Position numbers and translations under genes: made by a program. A stretch of DNA of 64,000 nucleotides from Marinomonas balearica (lineage in GTDB: Bacteria > Pseudomonadota > Gammaproteobacteria > Pseudomonadales > Marinomonadaceae). A model generated the notes under the pieces. It saw only the letters and a list, made by a program, of their open reading frames with translations, was not told the origin of the DNA and made no database searches. Positions 45,256-55,050 of this stretch are shown piece after piece (within the stretch, counting starts at the first letter, position 1; every line of letters begins with the position of its first letter). The stretch spans positions 186,001-250,000 of the forward strand of contig NZ_SNXC01000009.1 of NCBI RefSeq assembly GCF_004362145.1, written 5' to 3'.

Positions 45256-46080
45256 ATGAAAATCACGCCATTGAGTCGGCATATTGGCGCCGAAATATCT
45301 GAGCTACAGCTTCACTCTGTATCCGATCGGGAGTTTGATCAGCTTTACTCGGCTTTTTTAAAGCATAAGGTTCTGTTCTTTCGAGACCAAGAATTAACTC
45401 CTGATCAGCATTTGGCGTTAGGTAAGCGCTTTGGTGCATTAGAGCCTCCGCATCCATTTTTTCCTCATGTAAGTTCGCACCCTCAAATCGTTGTGATCGA
45501 AACTAGCCGAGGCAACCCTCCGGGCGAAAGTTTTTGGCATACGGACATGACGTTTCAAAGTATTCCACCCAAATGTTCTATTTTGCATGCGCAATATGTA
45601 CCTGAAAGTGGCGGAGATACTTTGTGGTGCTCGATGGCCGCAGTTTGGGATAGTTTGTCTGACTCCCGAAAACAATACTTGAAGGAATTAAGCGCTTGTC
45701 ACCAGTTGCACGCGTTTAAAGGCAGCCGTTACGATAAAACGACTGATCAGGGAGAAAGCATTGTAGATAAAAAGAGTGACCAATATCCCCCTGTCTTCCA
45801 TCCTTTACGATACATTCATCCAGAAACACAAGAAGAAGTCCTGTTTATCAACGAGCAGTTTACACGCCATATAAATAGATTAAATGTAGAAGAAGGTGAA
45901 GCGTTGCTATCCGAGCTATTCACGGTTGCTCGACGGGAGGAGTTTCATGTTCGGTTTTCTTGGCAACCTAGATCTGTGGCGATATGGGATAACAGAGTAA
46001 CCCAGCACTTCGCTGTGACAGACTACGGGGATGCACCTCGAAAATTACATCGAGTAACAGTAAAGGGTGAAAGCGTTTAA
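45256..46080 (+). CDS. TauD/TfdA-family Fe(II)/2-oxoglutarate dioxygenase
   Basis: This 274-residue dioxygenase has the iron facial triad: His and Asp in SFWHTDMTF (about residues 95-103) and the distal His in RKLHRVTV near the C-terminus. The 2-oxoglutarate-binding Arg lies in WQPRSVAIWDNRVTQHFAVTDY. TauD-family enzymes hydroxylate taurine, 2,4-D, alkyl sulfates or other small molecules to release sulfite, phenol or aldehyde. It ends the importer/racemase locus, but a 115-base gap may hold its own promoter. The substrate is not assignable. Confidence 0.9.
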   Translation: MKITPLSRHIGAEISELQLHSVSDREFDQLYSAFLKHKVLFFRDQELTPDQHLALGKRFGALEPPHPFFPHVSSHPQIVVIETSRGNPPGESFWHTDMTFQSIPPKCSILHAQYVPESGGDTLWCSMAAVWDSLSDSRKQYLKELSACHQLHAFKGSRYDKTTDQGESIVDKKSDQYPPVFHPLRYIHPETQEEVLFINEQFTRHINRLNVEEGEALLSELFTVARREEFHVRFSWQPRSVAIWDNRVTQHFAVTDYGDAPRKLHRVTVKGESV

Positions 46081-46274
46081 AAAGGGACTTTGGGAGGATT
46101 TTGAAGTTCCTTGCTTTGCTTAATCAAGCGTGTAGTATCGCTTTTAAAGACAATTGACCGGAACTCAACATGATTTCAATGACAATGTGAGTGATATTGT
46201 AGTGAGTCTATACTGGTTAAAGGTCGTTCATTAGCAATGTTTCAATTCATGTTTAAATTACAGGATATAAAGAA

Positions 46275-47222
46275 ATGGAAGAGCTGGATTTTATCTTTGA
46301 TTATGTCGCGACCATTCCGGTCTTTCTGCTTATTTTTGTGGTGGTGTTGCTAAAACTTTCTATTAAGTTTGTCCCTCAGAATAGAGCTTTTTTGGTTGAG
46401 CGTTTTGGCAAATATCAATCCACTAAAGAAGCTGGCTTAAACTTCATTGTGCCTTTTATTGATAAAATCGCAGCCGACCGTTCACTAAAAGAGCAAGCCG
46501 TAGATGTCCCTTCCCAAAGTGCAATTACACGAGACAACATTTCACTTACCGTTGACGGCGTTCTCTATTTTCGTGTTCTTGATCCTTACAAAGCGACATA
46601 CGGTGTTGAGCGATATGTATTCGCCGTTACCCAGCTTGCGCAAACTACCATGCGTTCTGAGCTTGGTAAGATGGAACTGGATAAAACTTTTGAAGAGCGT
46701 GACCAACTTAATACCAATATCGTTTCAGCGATAAACGAAGCATCAAGCCCTTGGGGCATTCAAGTTCTCCGCTATGAGATCAAAGACATCATTCCCCCTC
46801 AATCTGTTATGGAAGCGATGGAAGCGCAGATGAAAGCAGAGCGTGTGAAACGTGCGCAAATTTTGGAATCAGAAGGTGATCGTCAAGCCGCTATTAACCG
46901 TGCAGAAGGTGAGAAGCAAGCAGTCGTACTTGCTGCTGAAGGTGAAAAATCGGAACAGGTTCTTCGAGCGGAAGGTGAGGCGCAAGCTATTATTGCCGTC
47001 GCAAACGCTCAGGCTGAAGCTTTGCATAAAGTGGGTGAAGCGGCTAATACCGAAGAGGGCCAAAAGGCGATTCAGCTTGATCTCGCTTCGAAAGCGATCG
47101 ATGCGAAGAAATCGATTGCTAAAGAGTCGTCCATGGTTATTCTGCCTGATAGTGCGACTGACGCTGCATCACTTGTTGCGCAAGCGACGAGTATTATTAA
47201 CAAATTGAACGTGAAAAACTGA
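46275..47222 (+). CDS. SPFH/band 7 membrane protein (QmcA/stomatin type)
   Basis: This 315-residue protein is anchored by an N-terminal helix (about 10-30), followed by an SPFH domain (NRAFLVERFGKYQSTKEAGLNFIVPFIDKI, then SLKEQAVDVPSQSAITRDN). A long Ala/Glu-rich coiled coil with repeated RAEGEKQA-type units covers about 195-260. It matches QmcA/stomatin-like proteins that form ring-shaped cages with FtsH or with NfeD partners. Its TGA overlaps the ATG of nfeD (TGATG). AGGATA precedes the start. Confidence 0.92.
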   Translation: MEELDFIFDYVATIPVFLLIFVVVLLKLSIKFVPQNRAFLVERFGKYQSTKEAGLNFIVPFIDKIAADRSLKEQAVDVPSQSAITRDNISLTVDGVLYFRVLDPYKATYGVERYVFAVTQLAQTTMRSELGKMELDKTFEERDQLNTNIVSAINEASSPWGIQVLRYEIKDIIPPQSVMEAMEAQMKAERVKRAQILESEGDRQAAINRAEGEKQAVVLAAEGEKSEQVLRAEGEAQAIIAVANAQAEALHKVGEAANTEEGQKAIQLDLASKAIDAKKSIAKESSMVILPDSATDAASLVAQATSIINKLNVKN

Positions 47223-47686
47223 TGGACTTTCTTAACGAATACCTTGTTCAAACCCTCGCTATTATGGGGATTGCACTGTTAGTGACCGAAATATTGGTTC
47301 TTGGTTTCAGTACGTTTGTGCTGTTTTTTGTGGGTGTGGCCATGATCATTACATCGCTCATGGTGTATGTGGATATCGTGCCTTATACATGGACTGCATC
47401 CATTCTTGCTATTGCGATATTAAGTGCAATATTGGGTGCCGTGTTGTGGCTTCCATTCAAAAAAATGCAGGGAAAAGTAGACCATGCTCCGGTAAAAAGT
47501 GATTTCGTTGGGCATACGTTCGTTTTGGATTCCGATATCGGTCCAGCAGAACCGGGTACTTATCAATATTCTGGCGTGATCTGGAAAGTAATAAGTGAGA
47601 GCGAACTTGGTATGGGAGCGAAAGTAGAAGTCACGGAAGTTCAGGTTGGCGTTATGTATGTAAAGGCGACCACTGTTCACAAATAA
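47222..47686 (+). CDS. NfeD-family membrane protein, partner of the SPFH protein
   Basis: This 154-residue protein has three membrane helices in the first half (about 10-30, 33-52 and 58-78) and a C-terminal OB-fold NfeD domain (about 95-150: SDFVGHTFVLDSDIGPAEPGTYQYSGVIWKVIS and VEVTEVQVGVMYVKA). It is a YbbK-type short NfeD that binds the adjacent stomatin-like protein at the inner membrane. Start and stop codons of the two genes overlap, so they are translated together. Confidence 0.88.
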   Translation: MDFLNEYLVQTLAIMGIALLVTEILVLGFSTFVLFFVGVAMIITSLMVYVDIVPYTWTASILAIAILSAILGAVLWLPFKKMQGKVDHAPVKSDFVGHTFVLDSDIGPAEPGTYQYSGVIWKVISESELGMGAKVEVTEVQVGVMYVKATTVHK

Positions 47687-47711
47687 TGGTTGTTTATAAA
47701 ACAATCATTAT
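47682..47711. terminator. AT-rich hairpin at the end of nfeD
   Basis: AATAATGGTTGTTT pairs with AAACAATCATTATT (one mismatch) across a 2-base loop, overlapping the nfeD stop. It lies between convergent genes. Its low GC content makes it a weak terminator. Confidence 0.5.
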
Positions 47712-47725
47712 TAAAAATCGCGTCT

Positions 47726-48232
47726 TTACCAAGGCTCGCATTCAATGGCGATGGCTCTGCCCGCAAAAGGTTTGCCGCGGTACATTAAGACGAACTTATC
47801 GGTGCTTGTTGCGATGTTATTTTGAAAAAAGGATACGCAACCCTCAAATCGCTTATAACCATGTTGTTGATAGTAACTTTCGAGACGATGTGGGCAAAAC
47901 AATGCAAACGTTTCCGTGAGGCTGGTGGCGTGTTCGGAGTGATGCAAATAGTCGAAAAGCAAAGAGGGGATCCTTTTACCTTGAGCTTCAGGTCGTACCA
48001 CGACATCACCAACACCAACCACAGTTACCCTTTGATAGCCATCTAACTTGATCGAGTAGAATCCGTATCCAAGGTGCGCTGATGGTTGTTCACCTTCGTT
48101 GGCCGCTAATAGGTGCCAAGTGGGTTGCGACCATTTGATGCCTTTGCTTTCAATTGGAAAAACCTGATCTCGCCAATGAAACAAGTGAGTATCGTCTTCC
48201 TCTGAAATAGATTCTGAAAATTGTATATTCAT
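47726..48232 (-). CDS. GNAT-family N-acetyltransferase
   Basis: This 168-residue protein shows a GNAT core: VVGVGDVVVRPEAQGKRIPSLLFDYL (the EAQGKRI pyrophosphate loop at about 84-90) and a later FALFCPHRLESYYQQHGYKRFEG segment typical of the acceptor-side strands. AAGGACG lies before the ATG. It is convergent with nfeD and has no partner genes. The acetyl acceptor is unknown. Confidence 0.8.
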   Translation of the reverse strand: MNIQFSESISEEDDTHLFHWRDQVFPIESKGIKWSQPTWHLLAANEGEQPSAHLGYGFYSIKLDGYQRVTVVGVGDVVVRPEAQGKRIPSLLFDYLHHSEHATSLTETFALFCPHRLESYYQQHGYKRFEGCVSFFQNNIATSTDKFVLMYRGKPFAGRAIAIECEPW

Positions 48233-48560
48233 AAATACGTCCTTACTTAGTGATATTCATGCACCCCACGATAAAGAATAGCGTTAACAAAGCATTATTG
48301 CTTGCTGTAAAACGACGCTCTAATTTATATGTCGTTACTCAAATGCTGCTATTTGTTTCATGATCAATTTTCATATAAATGTCTAAAGTGTTTAAGTTCA
48401 GTTATTTCTTGTTATTTTATTCTCTTTCGTTACAATTTATCTGCATATTCTAGTTTTTTGAAATTTAATAACTGGGCATTAATGGCTATTAATTAGCCAG
48501 AGAATCGGCTCTTTCCTAGTTATTCCGCTGTTGTTACCGATTCAATTGTTGTGCTGCTCT
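48233..48560. other. Intergenic region upstream of the diguanylate cyclase gene
   Basis: These 328 bases are AT-rich and contain the divergent promoters of the GNAT and diguanylate cyclase genes. No gene, RNA or clear operator was seen. Confidence 0.5.
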
Positions 48561-49997
48561 ATGATAAGAAAACGTTTAAACGCCGCTGCGATCGGTGTAA
48601 TTGTATTATTGGGTTGTGCTGCAACCAGTTTGACAAGTTACTTTTATGCAAAAAGCTCTGTGTATGAACATGTGAGTAGCCAGATTCTTCCTCTCTCAAG
48701 CGATAACATCTATTCTGAAATTCAACGTGATTTTCTGCAATCTACATTAATCTCGTCTTTCATGGCCAATGATTCGTTTGTCCAAGATTGGTATTTTGAG
48801 GGAGAAAAAACACCGTCTAAAATGGTGAATTATCTTAAAAAAATTCAGACGGAATACGACACCATAACGGCATTTTTTATCTCTGAACAAACACGAAAGT
48901 ACTACCATAGCTCAGGCGTGTTGAAAACGATTTCTGAGGAAGACCCACGTGATGATTGGTACTTCCAATCAAAATCATCGTCTCAGCCCAGTATCATAAA
49001 TATCGACCACGATACCGCAAATACGCAACGTGTTACGGTGTTTGTTAACTATCGAGTTGTGGATAATCTCGGTACGTTTATGGGAGTCATTGGCGTTGGT
49101 TTGTCATTAAACTTAGTCGAATCTCTTATTGAATACTTTGATACGCAATATGGTCGTAACGTTTACTTTATCGACGGTATCGGTGAGATGATGTTTAATG
49201 AGATACATCAGGATGATTTTCCTTTTCGAGATGATAATAAAGCGTTGTACGAGCACGCATTTTCTTCTTTGGTCAAGATGGACTCAAACTCCTTTTCGTT
49301 TCAAACCGAGCATGGAAAAACCGTATTTTTAAACAGTCGTTACATTCCTGAGTTTGATTGGCATCTGGTTGTAGAACAAATCGAGGACGTAGACACCGAA
49401 GAGATAGAACAAGCGCTGGTCATCAATTTAGCACTTTCTGTGGGCGTCAGTTTAATTATTCTGGCCTTTGTGTATTGGGTTACTCGTGGATACAACAATA
49501 AGCTCGAACGAATGGCACGCTATGATCACCTAACCGGTGCTGTGAATCGTCAGGCATTGGATGTTTTGTTTCATCGAGCTGTTGTTTCGTCAAATAAAAA
49601 GCACGAAGCAATGTCACTGGTATTGGTCGATATTGATCATTTTAAAAAGGTGAACGATAATTTCGGGCACCAAGCGGGCGACAGTGTGATTTCGGGTGTG
49701 GTGAGTCTGATGAAAGACTGGCTGCATAAAGAGGATATTGTTTGTCGTTGGGGTGGAGAAGAGTTCTTACTTATTTTGTTAAACAGTAAGAAGAGAAAAA
49801 GTATTCGCCTTATACAAGATATGCTGAAACATGTTGAACACACGTCGTTTGATGTCGGCGAACAAGCCGTATCCATCACGTTAAGCGCAGGTTTAACGCA
49901 GCTTTCTGCCGATGATTCGTTACCGCAGGCCATCGCACGAGCAGATGAACGACTCTATCAAGCTAAGGAAGAAGGGCGTAATAGGCTCAGAAGTTAA
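48561..49997 (+). CDS. Cache-GGDEF diguanylate cyclase
   Basis: This membrane sensor makes cyclic di-GMP. After an N-terminal helix (about 8-30), a periplasmic Cache-type sensor (about 35-290, with YDTITAFFISEQTRKYYHSSG, DDWYFQSK and FMGVIGVGLSL) leads to a second helix (about 297-317). A cytoplasmic GGDEF domain closes the protein, with an active GGEEF site (CRWGGEEFLLI) and DIDHFKKVNDNFGHQAGD. An allosteric RxxD site is not obvious. The ATG at 48561 is preferred; a TTG 30 bases earlier adds a short extension. Gene context gives no ligand. Confidence 0.92.
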   Translation: MIRKRLNAAAIGVIVLLGCAATSLTSYFYAKSSVYEHVSSQILPLSSDNIYSEIQRDFLQSTLISSFMANDSFVQDWYFEGEKTPSKMVNYLKKIQTEYDTITAFFISEQTRKYYHSSGVLKTISEEDPRDDWYFQSKSSSQPSIINIDHDTANTQRVTVFVNYRVVDNLGTFMGVIGVGLSLNLVESLIEYFDTQYGRNVYFIDGIGEMMFNEIHQDDFPFRDDNKALYEHAFSSLVKMDSNSFSFQTEHGKTVFLNSRYIPEFDWHLVVEQIEDVDTEEIEQALVINLALSVGVSLIILAFVYWVTRGYNNKLERMARYDHLTGAVNRQALDVLFHRAVVSSNKKHEAMSLVLVDIDHFKKVNDNFGHQAGDSVISGVVSLMKDWLHKEDIVCRWGGEEFLLILLNSKKRKSIRLIQDMLKHVEHTSFDVGEQAVSITLSAGLTQLSADDSLPQAIARADERLYQAKEEGRNRLRS

Positions 49998-50303
49998 TTT
50001 TACTTTTGAGAATTGCGCTCTTTGAACCTTTAAACATCCCTATTTTTTCTATCCACAAAAATATGACTTAGATCAATAAATAGCCATCATCTTGCTCGAT
50101 GAGTGCAGACTGCACTGGGTTTCTTGATCTAACGCAATACTCTTTTCTAAGTCCTTACCCATAATGCGTACTTATATTAGACCTCGATGGACGAGGTTTA
50201 ATGGTGTGGCGGTTGAATAACAAGAGCATAAAGAAAGCCATTACATGGTTTTATTAGTGCCAGATAAAACGCCTTTCATTTACGTATAACATGGGTTGAG
50301 ATC
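49998..50303. other. Upstream regulatory region of the cytochrome bd operon
   Basis: These 306 bases hold no gene. Two FNR/ANR-like half-conserved dyads are present, at 50063-50076 (ATGAC-N4-ATCAA) and 50124-50137 (TTGAT-N4-CGCAA). Confidence 0.5.
50063..50076. promoter_or_regulatory. Possible FNR/ANR site upstream of cydA
   Basis: ATGACTTAGATCAA matches the consensus TTGAT-N4-ATCAA perfectly in its right half and at 3 of 5 positions in its left half. Oxygen control of cyd genes by FNR-type regulators is well known. The site is degenerate. Confidence 0.35.
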
Positions 50304-51893
50304 ATGATTAACGAAGCAGTCGTAGATCTGTCAAGGTTACAGTTCGCTCTAACGGCCATGTACCACTTTTTGTTTGTACCTCTGACCTTGGGCATGTCTT
50401 TTCTTCTTGCGATTATGGAGTCTGTATATGTCATAACGGGCAAGCAAGTTTATAAAGACATGGTTAAATTCTGGGGCAAGTTGTTTGGTATTAACTTCGC
50501 ACTGGGTGTTACAACCGGTTTGACGATGGAATTTCAATTCGGAACAAACTGGTCTTACTACTCGCATTATGTTGGCGACATCTTCGGAGCGCCGTTGGCA
50601 ATCGAAGGTTTGATGGCATTCTTTTTAGAATCGACTTTAGTAGGCTTGTTCTTCTTTGGTTGGGATCGCCTAAGCAGAGTGAAACACTTATTTGTAACAT
50701 GGGGCGTTGCATTAGGGTCTAACTTGTCTGCACTTTGGATTTTGATTGCCAACGGTTGGATGCAGAATCCAGTGGGTTCAGAGTTCAACTACGAAACAAT
50801 GCGAATGGAGTTGGTCGATTTTGGCGCGTTGTTATTTAATCCAGTGGCTCAGGTGAAATTTGTTCATACTGTGTCAGCGGGTTACGTAACCGGTGCTGTG
50901 TTTGTCTTGGCTATTTCCAGTTATTACCTGCTTAAAAATCGTGATCTTGCCTTTGCTCGTCGTTCATTTGCTATTGCCTCAGCGTTCGGTTTAGCAGCGT
51001 GTCTGAGTGTGATCATTCTTGGGGACGAATCCGGCTATGAGCTAGGTGAAGTACAACGTGTGAAATTGGCAGCTGTAGAGGCCGAATGGGAAACTCACGA
51101 AGCGCCAGCGCCATTCACTGTTATCGGTTTTCCTAATCAAGAGCTTGAAGAAACAGAGTTTGCTCTGCGAGTGCCGGGCTTGATGGGCTTGATTGCAACG
51201 CGTTCGCTTGATCAAGAAGTCATGGGTATTAAAGAGCTTAAAGAGCACAATCGTCAGCGTATTATCAATGGTATTTACGCTAACCAGTTGCTTGAAGAGC
51301 TTCGTGATGGTTCGCAAGATCCGCTAGTAAAAGAGAACTTTGAGAAGGTGAAAGACGACCTCGGTTATGGTCTGTTGGTCACCGCTTTTACGGAGAACAT
51401 GAATAACGTTACTTCAGAGCAGATCGATATGGCTGTGGATTTCTCTATCCCACGAGTCGCGCCTTTGTTCTTCGCTTTCCGTATTATGGTGGCATGTGGT
51501 TTCTTAATGTTATTGGTGTTTGCAATCGCATTTTACCAAAACGCTCGTCGCAAAATCGGTACAAACTCTTTCTTCCTTAAGGCCTGTTTATTCACTTTAC
51601 CTTTGCCTTGGATTGCCTGCGAAACAGGTTGGTTTGTTGCCGAATATGGTCGTCAGCCTTGGGCGATTGGTGAGGTATTACCGGTAAATGTGGCTGCGTC
51701 AAACCTGACCGCAGGTGAAATCTGGCTGTCTATGGGTCTAATGACCTTGTTATACACCGTCTTCCTAGTTGCAGAAATGTACCTAATGATTCGCTTTGCG
51801 AAACAAGGTCCATCCAGCTTGCATACCGGTCGCTATGCGCTGGAAAAAGAGACTGAGCAACTACAAGCACAAACACCAGCTCAAGGGGTATAA
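50304..51893 (+). CDS. cydA: Cytochrome bd ubiquinol oxidase, subunit I
   Basis: CydA carries haems b558, b595 and d and oxidises ubiquinol in the inner membrane while reducing oxygen with high affinity. The 529-residue protein is close to E. coli CydA throughout. His21 in [14 protein letters not shown] is a haem b595/d-site ligand, a second His lies in [15 protein letters not shown], and the b558 Met is in [11 protein letters not shown]. The long Q-loop (about residues 250-390) marks the E. coli type, not the short-loop CIO type. It is the first gene of cydA-cydB-cydX-cydD-cydC. Confidence 0.97.
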   Translation: MINEAVVDLSRLQFALTAMYHFLFVPLTLGMSFLLAIMESVYVITGKQVYKDMVKFWGKLFGINFALGVTTGLTMEFQFGTNWSYYSHYVGDIFGAPLAIEGLMAFFLESTLVGLFFFGWDRLSRVKHLFVTWGVALGSNLSALWILIANGWMQNPVGSEFNYETMRMELVDFGALLFNPVAQVKFVHTVSAGYVTGAVFVLAISSYYLLKNRDLAFARRSFAIASAFGLAACLSVIILGDESGYELGEVQRVKLAAVEAEWETHEAPAPFTVIGFPNQELEETEFALRVPGLMGLIATRSLDQEVMGIKELKEHNRQRIINGIYANQLLEELRDGSQDPLVKENFEKVKDDLGYGLLVTAFTENMNNVTSEQIDMAVDFSIPRVAPLFFAFRIMVACGFLMLLVFAIAFYQNARRKIGTNSFFLKACLFTLPLPWIACETGWFVAEYGRQPWAIGEVLPVNVAASNLTAGEIWLSMGLMTLLYTVFLVAEMYLMIRFAKQGPSSLHTGRYALEKETEQLQAQTPAQGV

Positions 51894-51894
51894 G

Positions 51895-53031
51895 ATGGAT
51901 TACGAAATTCTAAAAGTCATTTGGTGGGTACTGGTTGGCGTTCTGCTGATTGGTTTTGCTGTCACCGATGGGTTTGATATGGGGGTCGGTTCTTGGCTGA
52001 ACATCTTGTCGAAAGAAGACAGCGAACGCCGTATCATGATCAACTCAATTGCGCCTCATTGGGACGGTAATCAGGTGTGGTTGATTACAGCAGGTGGTGC
52101 ATTGTTCGCGGCATGGCCAATGGTTTATGCAACGTCTTTCTCAGGCTTCTACTTTGCGATGATCCTGACATTAGCGGCCTTGTTTTTCCGACCAATTGGG
52201 TTTGATTATCGCTCAAAATTGGAAGACAAAACGTGGCGTAGTGCATGGGATTGGGGTATTGGCTTCGGCTCAGCAGTGCCTCCAATCATTTTCGGTGTCG
52301 CGTTTGGTAACCTTTTACAAGGCGTACCTTTTGAGTTTGATAAATACATGCACGTGACATATACCGGCTCATTTTTCGGCTTGTTAAACCCATTCGCCAT
52401 TCTATGTGGTTTGGTTAGCTTGCTGATGATCATGACGCAAGGCGGTGCATGGCTGCTAATGAAAACCGAAGGAAGTCTGCATAACCGCGCTGCGTTGGGC
52501 ACATTAGTATCAGGTGTATTGGCTGCGCTTCTCTTTGTACTAGCGGGAGTTTGGTTGGCGTTGGGTATTGATGGCTATGTCCTAACCAGTATGGTGGACG
52601 GCAATGCGGCAATGACACCGTTAATGAAAACCGCTGAAATTCAAGAAGGCGCTTGGCTTGCTAATTACGAGAAAGTGCCTGCACTGATGTTAGCGCCTAT
52701 CTTGGGTATAGCAGGTATGCTGGTGGCTGCATTGTCCGCCAAAGCAGGCAAAGGAGGAACTGCGTTCTTATTCTCTTCTTTGGGCATCGCGGGCATTATC
52801 GTGACAGCGGGCGGCTCTATGTTCCCATTCCTAATGCCTTCGTCTTCTTTCCCTAATATGAGTTTGACGATGTGGGATGCGACATCAAGTGAAACCACTA
52901 TGATGATCATGTTCGTTGTGGCCTGCATCTTTGTACCGATCGTATTGGCTTATACATTATGGAGTTACATTGTGATGTTTGGCCGTTTAACCAAAGAACA
53001 CATCGCTAAAAACAAGCATTCTCTGTACTAA
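51895..53031 (+). CDS. cydB: Cytochrome bd ubiquinol oxidase, subunit II
   Basis: CydB is the second membrane subunit that stabilises the haem core of the bd oxidase. The 378-residue protein starts MDYEILKVIWWVLVGVLLIGFAVTDGFDMG and contains HWDGNQVWLITAGGALFAAWP, both diagnostic for CydB, with about eight membrane helices. The start at 51895 lies one base after the cydA stop, giving a tight overlap with its ribosome site (AAGGGG) inside cydA. A longer frame from 51796 would overlap cydA and is not supported. Confidence 0.97.
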   Translation: MDYEILKVIWWVLVGVLLIGFAVTDGFDMGVGSWLNILSKEDSERRIMINSIAPHWDGNQVWLITAGGALFAAWPMVYATSFSGFYFAMILTLAALFFRPIGFDYRSKLEDKTWRSAWDWGIGFGSAVPPIIFGVAFGNLLQGVPFEFDKYMHVTYTGSFFGLLNPFAILCGLVSLLMIMTQGGAWLLMKTEGSLHNRAALGTLVSGVLAALLFVLAGVWLALGIDGYVLTSMVDGNAAMTPLMKTAEIQEGAWLANYEKVPALMLAPILGIAGMLVAALSAKAGKGGTAFLFSSLGIAGIIVTAGGSMFPFLMPSSSFPNMSLTMWDATSSETTMMIMFVVACIFVPIVLAYTLWSYIVMFGRLTKEHIAKNKHSLY

Positions 53032-53139
53032 ACTGTGATTCACAATGTACGTCAGAGAATAGCATTACGATAACGAAATTATACGGTGACAAGTGGGGTG
53101 TAACGACACGCCACTTAGTCCTCTAATTGGAGATATATT

Positions 53140-53247
53140 ATGTGGTACTTTGCTTGGGTTTTAGGAGTGTTACTGGCTTGTTCCTTTGGCATAATCAACG
53201 CAGTATGGCTTGATTTTAAAGGCTACGAAGGCGAGCCTCAGGAATAA
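53140..53247 (+). CDS. cydX: Cytochrome bd small subunit CydX
   Basis: This 35-residue single-helix protein stabilises the haems of the bd oxidase. It reads MWYFAWVLGVLLACSFGII through to EPQE, closely matching E. coli CydX. It lies 108 bases after cydB and 3 bases before cydD, with GGAGATAT as ribosome site. It is easily missed because of its length, but its position within the operon and the conserved MWYFAW start make it convincing. Confidence 0.95.
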   Translation: MWYFAWVLGVLLACSFGIINAVWLDFKGYEGEPQE

Positions 53248-53250
53248 AAT

Positions 53251-55050
53251 ATGATTAAGGCCAATGCCAAAAGTAACAAGGCCGACAAACGTTCTGGACG
53301 TGTTCTCACGCCAGAGCGTTTGTTTCTGAAGGACCTTGCTCAACCTGAGAAAGCGACCTATAGAACGGTTAACCTGTTAGGCATACTCATTGCTGTGGGG
53401 ATCGTCTTACAAGCTTTTGGACTGGCCTTCGTTTTTTCTGATCTTGTATTAAACGCCGTTGCCGATCTTCAAATGTTGGTGTTGGCGGGGGTCGGGTTCT
53501 TACTTAGAATTTCTGCACAGTATTTTCGCGACGTGCTCAGCGCATCGGCAAGTCGCAACATTCGTTTTTCATTACGGCAAAAAGCACTTTCACATCTCGC
53601 AGATTTAGGCCCTAAAAGACATCAAATTGAGGAAGACGCTGCATTATCAACGCGTGTCTACGAACAAATTGATGCGTTAGATGACTTTTTTACTCGGTAC
53701 AAACCTCAGGCATTTTTAGTCGCGGTGATTCCTTGTGTCATTTTGGCGAGCGTCGTTTGGGTGTCTTGGATCGCGTTTGGCATCTTTATGTTGACTGCGC
53801 CCTTAGTCATATTATTTATGATTTTGGTCGGGCACAAAGCGGCGCAAGCCAATAGAAAGCAATTTAAAGTATTGTCTCTGCTTTCGAACCAATTCAGTGA
53901 TTTAAACCAAGGGCTCGCTGAATTAAACCGCCTTGGCCAAACGACGACGGCGCGTAATCGTCTTTCAGACAGCGCTGAGCGCTATCAAAAAACGACCATG
54001 GGCGTATTGAGACTCGCTTTTTTGTCGACGGGAACATTAGAGTTGTTTGCGTCCGTGTCGATTGCGATGGTTGCTTTGTATTTAGGGTTAGGCCTACTGG
54101 AGCAGCTGCCTTGGTCGGTGGGGTCGTCTCCAGTAACCTTGAGCGAAGCATTCTTCTTATTATTACTTGCTCCTGAGTTTTACTTGCCGCTTCGCCAGTT
54201 AGGCAGCGACTATCATGCTAAACAAAAAGCCGAAGCAGCGTCGACGGACTTGATTGATCTCTTTAATGTTAAAGCAGATTCACACACAGCAGCGTTCCAC
54301 AAACCAGAGAGCTCCCTTTCTGAAGAAGCGAACGGCAATGACCAAATTATGTATCCCACGTTTGAAAGCGATGCTTTGATTGTGATGAGGCACATGGGGT
54401 GGGAGCAGGCTGGACGACAGCGCCTAGCGCCTTTTACGGGTTCTATCCACGAAGGGGAGCGTGTCTGGCTTAAAGGGGAATCGGGCATTGGTAAATCCAG
54501 CTTGATGACTATTCTACTGGGCTTTGAGCAACAGTATGAAGGTAGCCTTAAAGTAGCAGGTGGTGAATTAACCGCTACGAATTTGTCGCAATGGCGTAAT
54601 CGATTAGCGTGGATTCCTCAAAAACCTGAATGGGTGCAAGGCACGATTCGTCAAAATTTAGAATTGGGGATTGGGCGTTGCACTGAAGCAGCGTTAAGGG
54701 AAGCTTTGATACAAGCCAAATGTTGGGATTTTGTGCTGACATTGAAGTACGGATTGGACTCGACCATTACAGAAGCAGGCACGGGCTTGTCAGGCGGGCA
54801 AATGCAGCGCTTATCCATTGCCCGCGCGTTGTTGACGCAAGCAGATATATGGTTGCTTGATGAACCTTGCTCAGGGTTAGACGAAGACACAGCGGAACAT
54901 GTGCTCAACACCATAGACGATGTGTCTCACGGTAAAACTATGTTGATTATCAGTCATGATACGCACCCCGTTTTTTGGGCAGATACATTTTGGACTTTAA
55001 CAAAGGAAGGCGTGCATGCCAAAGCGCAAATCAAACGTTCTTACGTTTAA
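53251..55050 (+). CDS. cydD: Cysteine/glutathione ABC exporter subunit CydD
   Basis: This 599-residue half-transporter has an N-terminal six-helix membrane domain (about 45-340) and a C-terminal ATPase. Walker A is GESGIGKSS, the signature is LSGGQMQRLSIARALL, Walker B is IWLLDEPCSGLDED and the switch His is in ISHDTH. CydD pairs with CydC to export reduced thiols (glutathione, cysteine) to the periplasm, or move haem, which is required for assembly of cytochrome bd. It overlaps cydC by 35 bases. Confidence 0.95.
   Translation: MIKANAKSNKADKRSGRVLTPERLFLKDLAQPEKATYRTVNLLGILIAVGIVLQAFGLAFVFSDLVLNAVADLQMLVLAGVGFLLRISAQYFRDVLSASASRNIRFSLRQKALSHLADLGPKRHQIEEDAALSTRVYEQIDALDDFFTRYKPQAFLVAVIPCVILASVVWVSWIAFGIFMLTAPLVILFMILVGHKAAQANRKQFKVLSLLSNQFSDLNQGLAELNRLGQTTTARNRLSDSAERYQKTTMGVLRLAFLSTGTLELFASVSIAMVALYLGLGLLEQLPWSVGSSPVTLSEAFFLLLLAPEFYLPLRQLGSDYHAKQKAEAASTDLIDLFNVKADSHTAAFHKPESSLSEEANGNDQIMYPTFESDALIVMRHMGWEQAGRQRLAPFTGSIHEGERVWLKGESGIGKSSLMTILLGFEQQYEGSLKVAGGELTATNLSQWRNRLAWIPQKPEWVQGTIRQNLELGIGRCTEAALREALIQAKCWDFVLTLKYGLDSTITEAGTGLSGGQMQRLSIARALLTQADIWLLDEPCSGLDEDTAEHVLNTIDDVSHGKTMLIISHDTHPVFWADTFWTLTKEGVHAKAQIKRSYV

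Noticed and set aside
51796..51894. N-terminal extension of cydB into cydA
   Set aside because: The normal CydB start MDYEILKV is at 51895 with a good ribosome site, and the extension has no homology to CydB.
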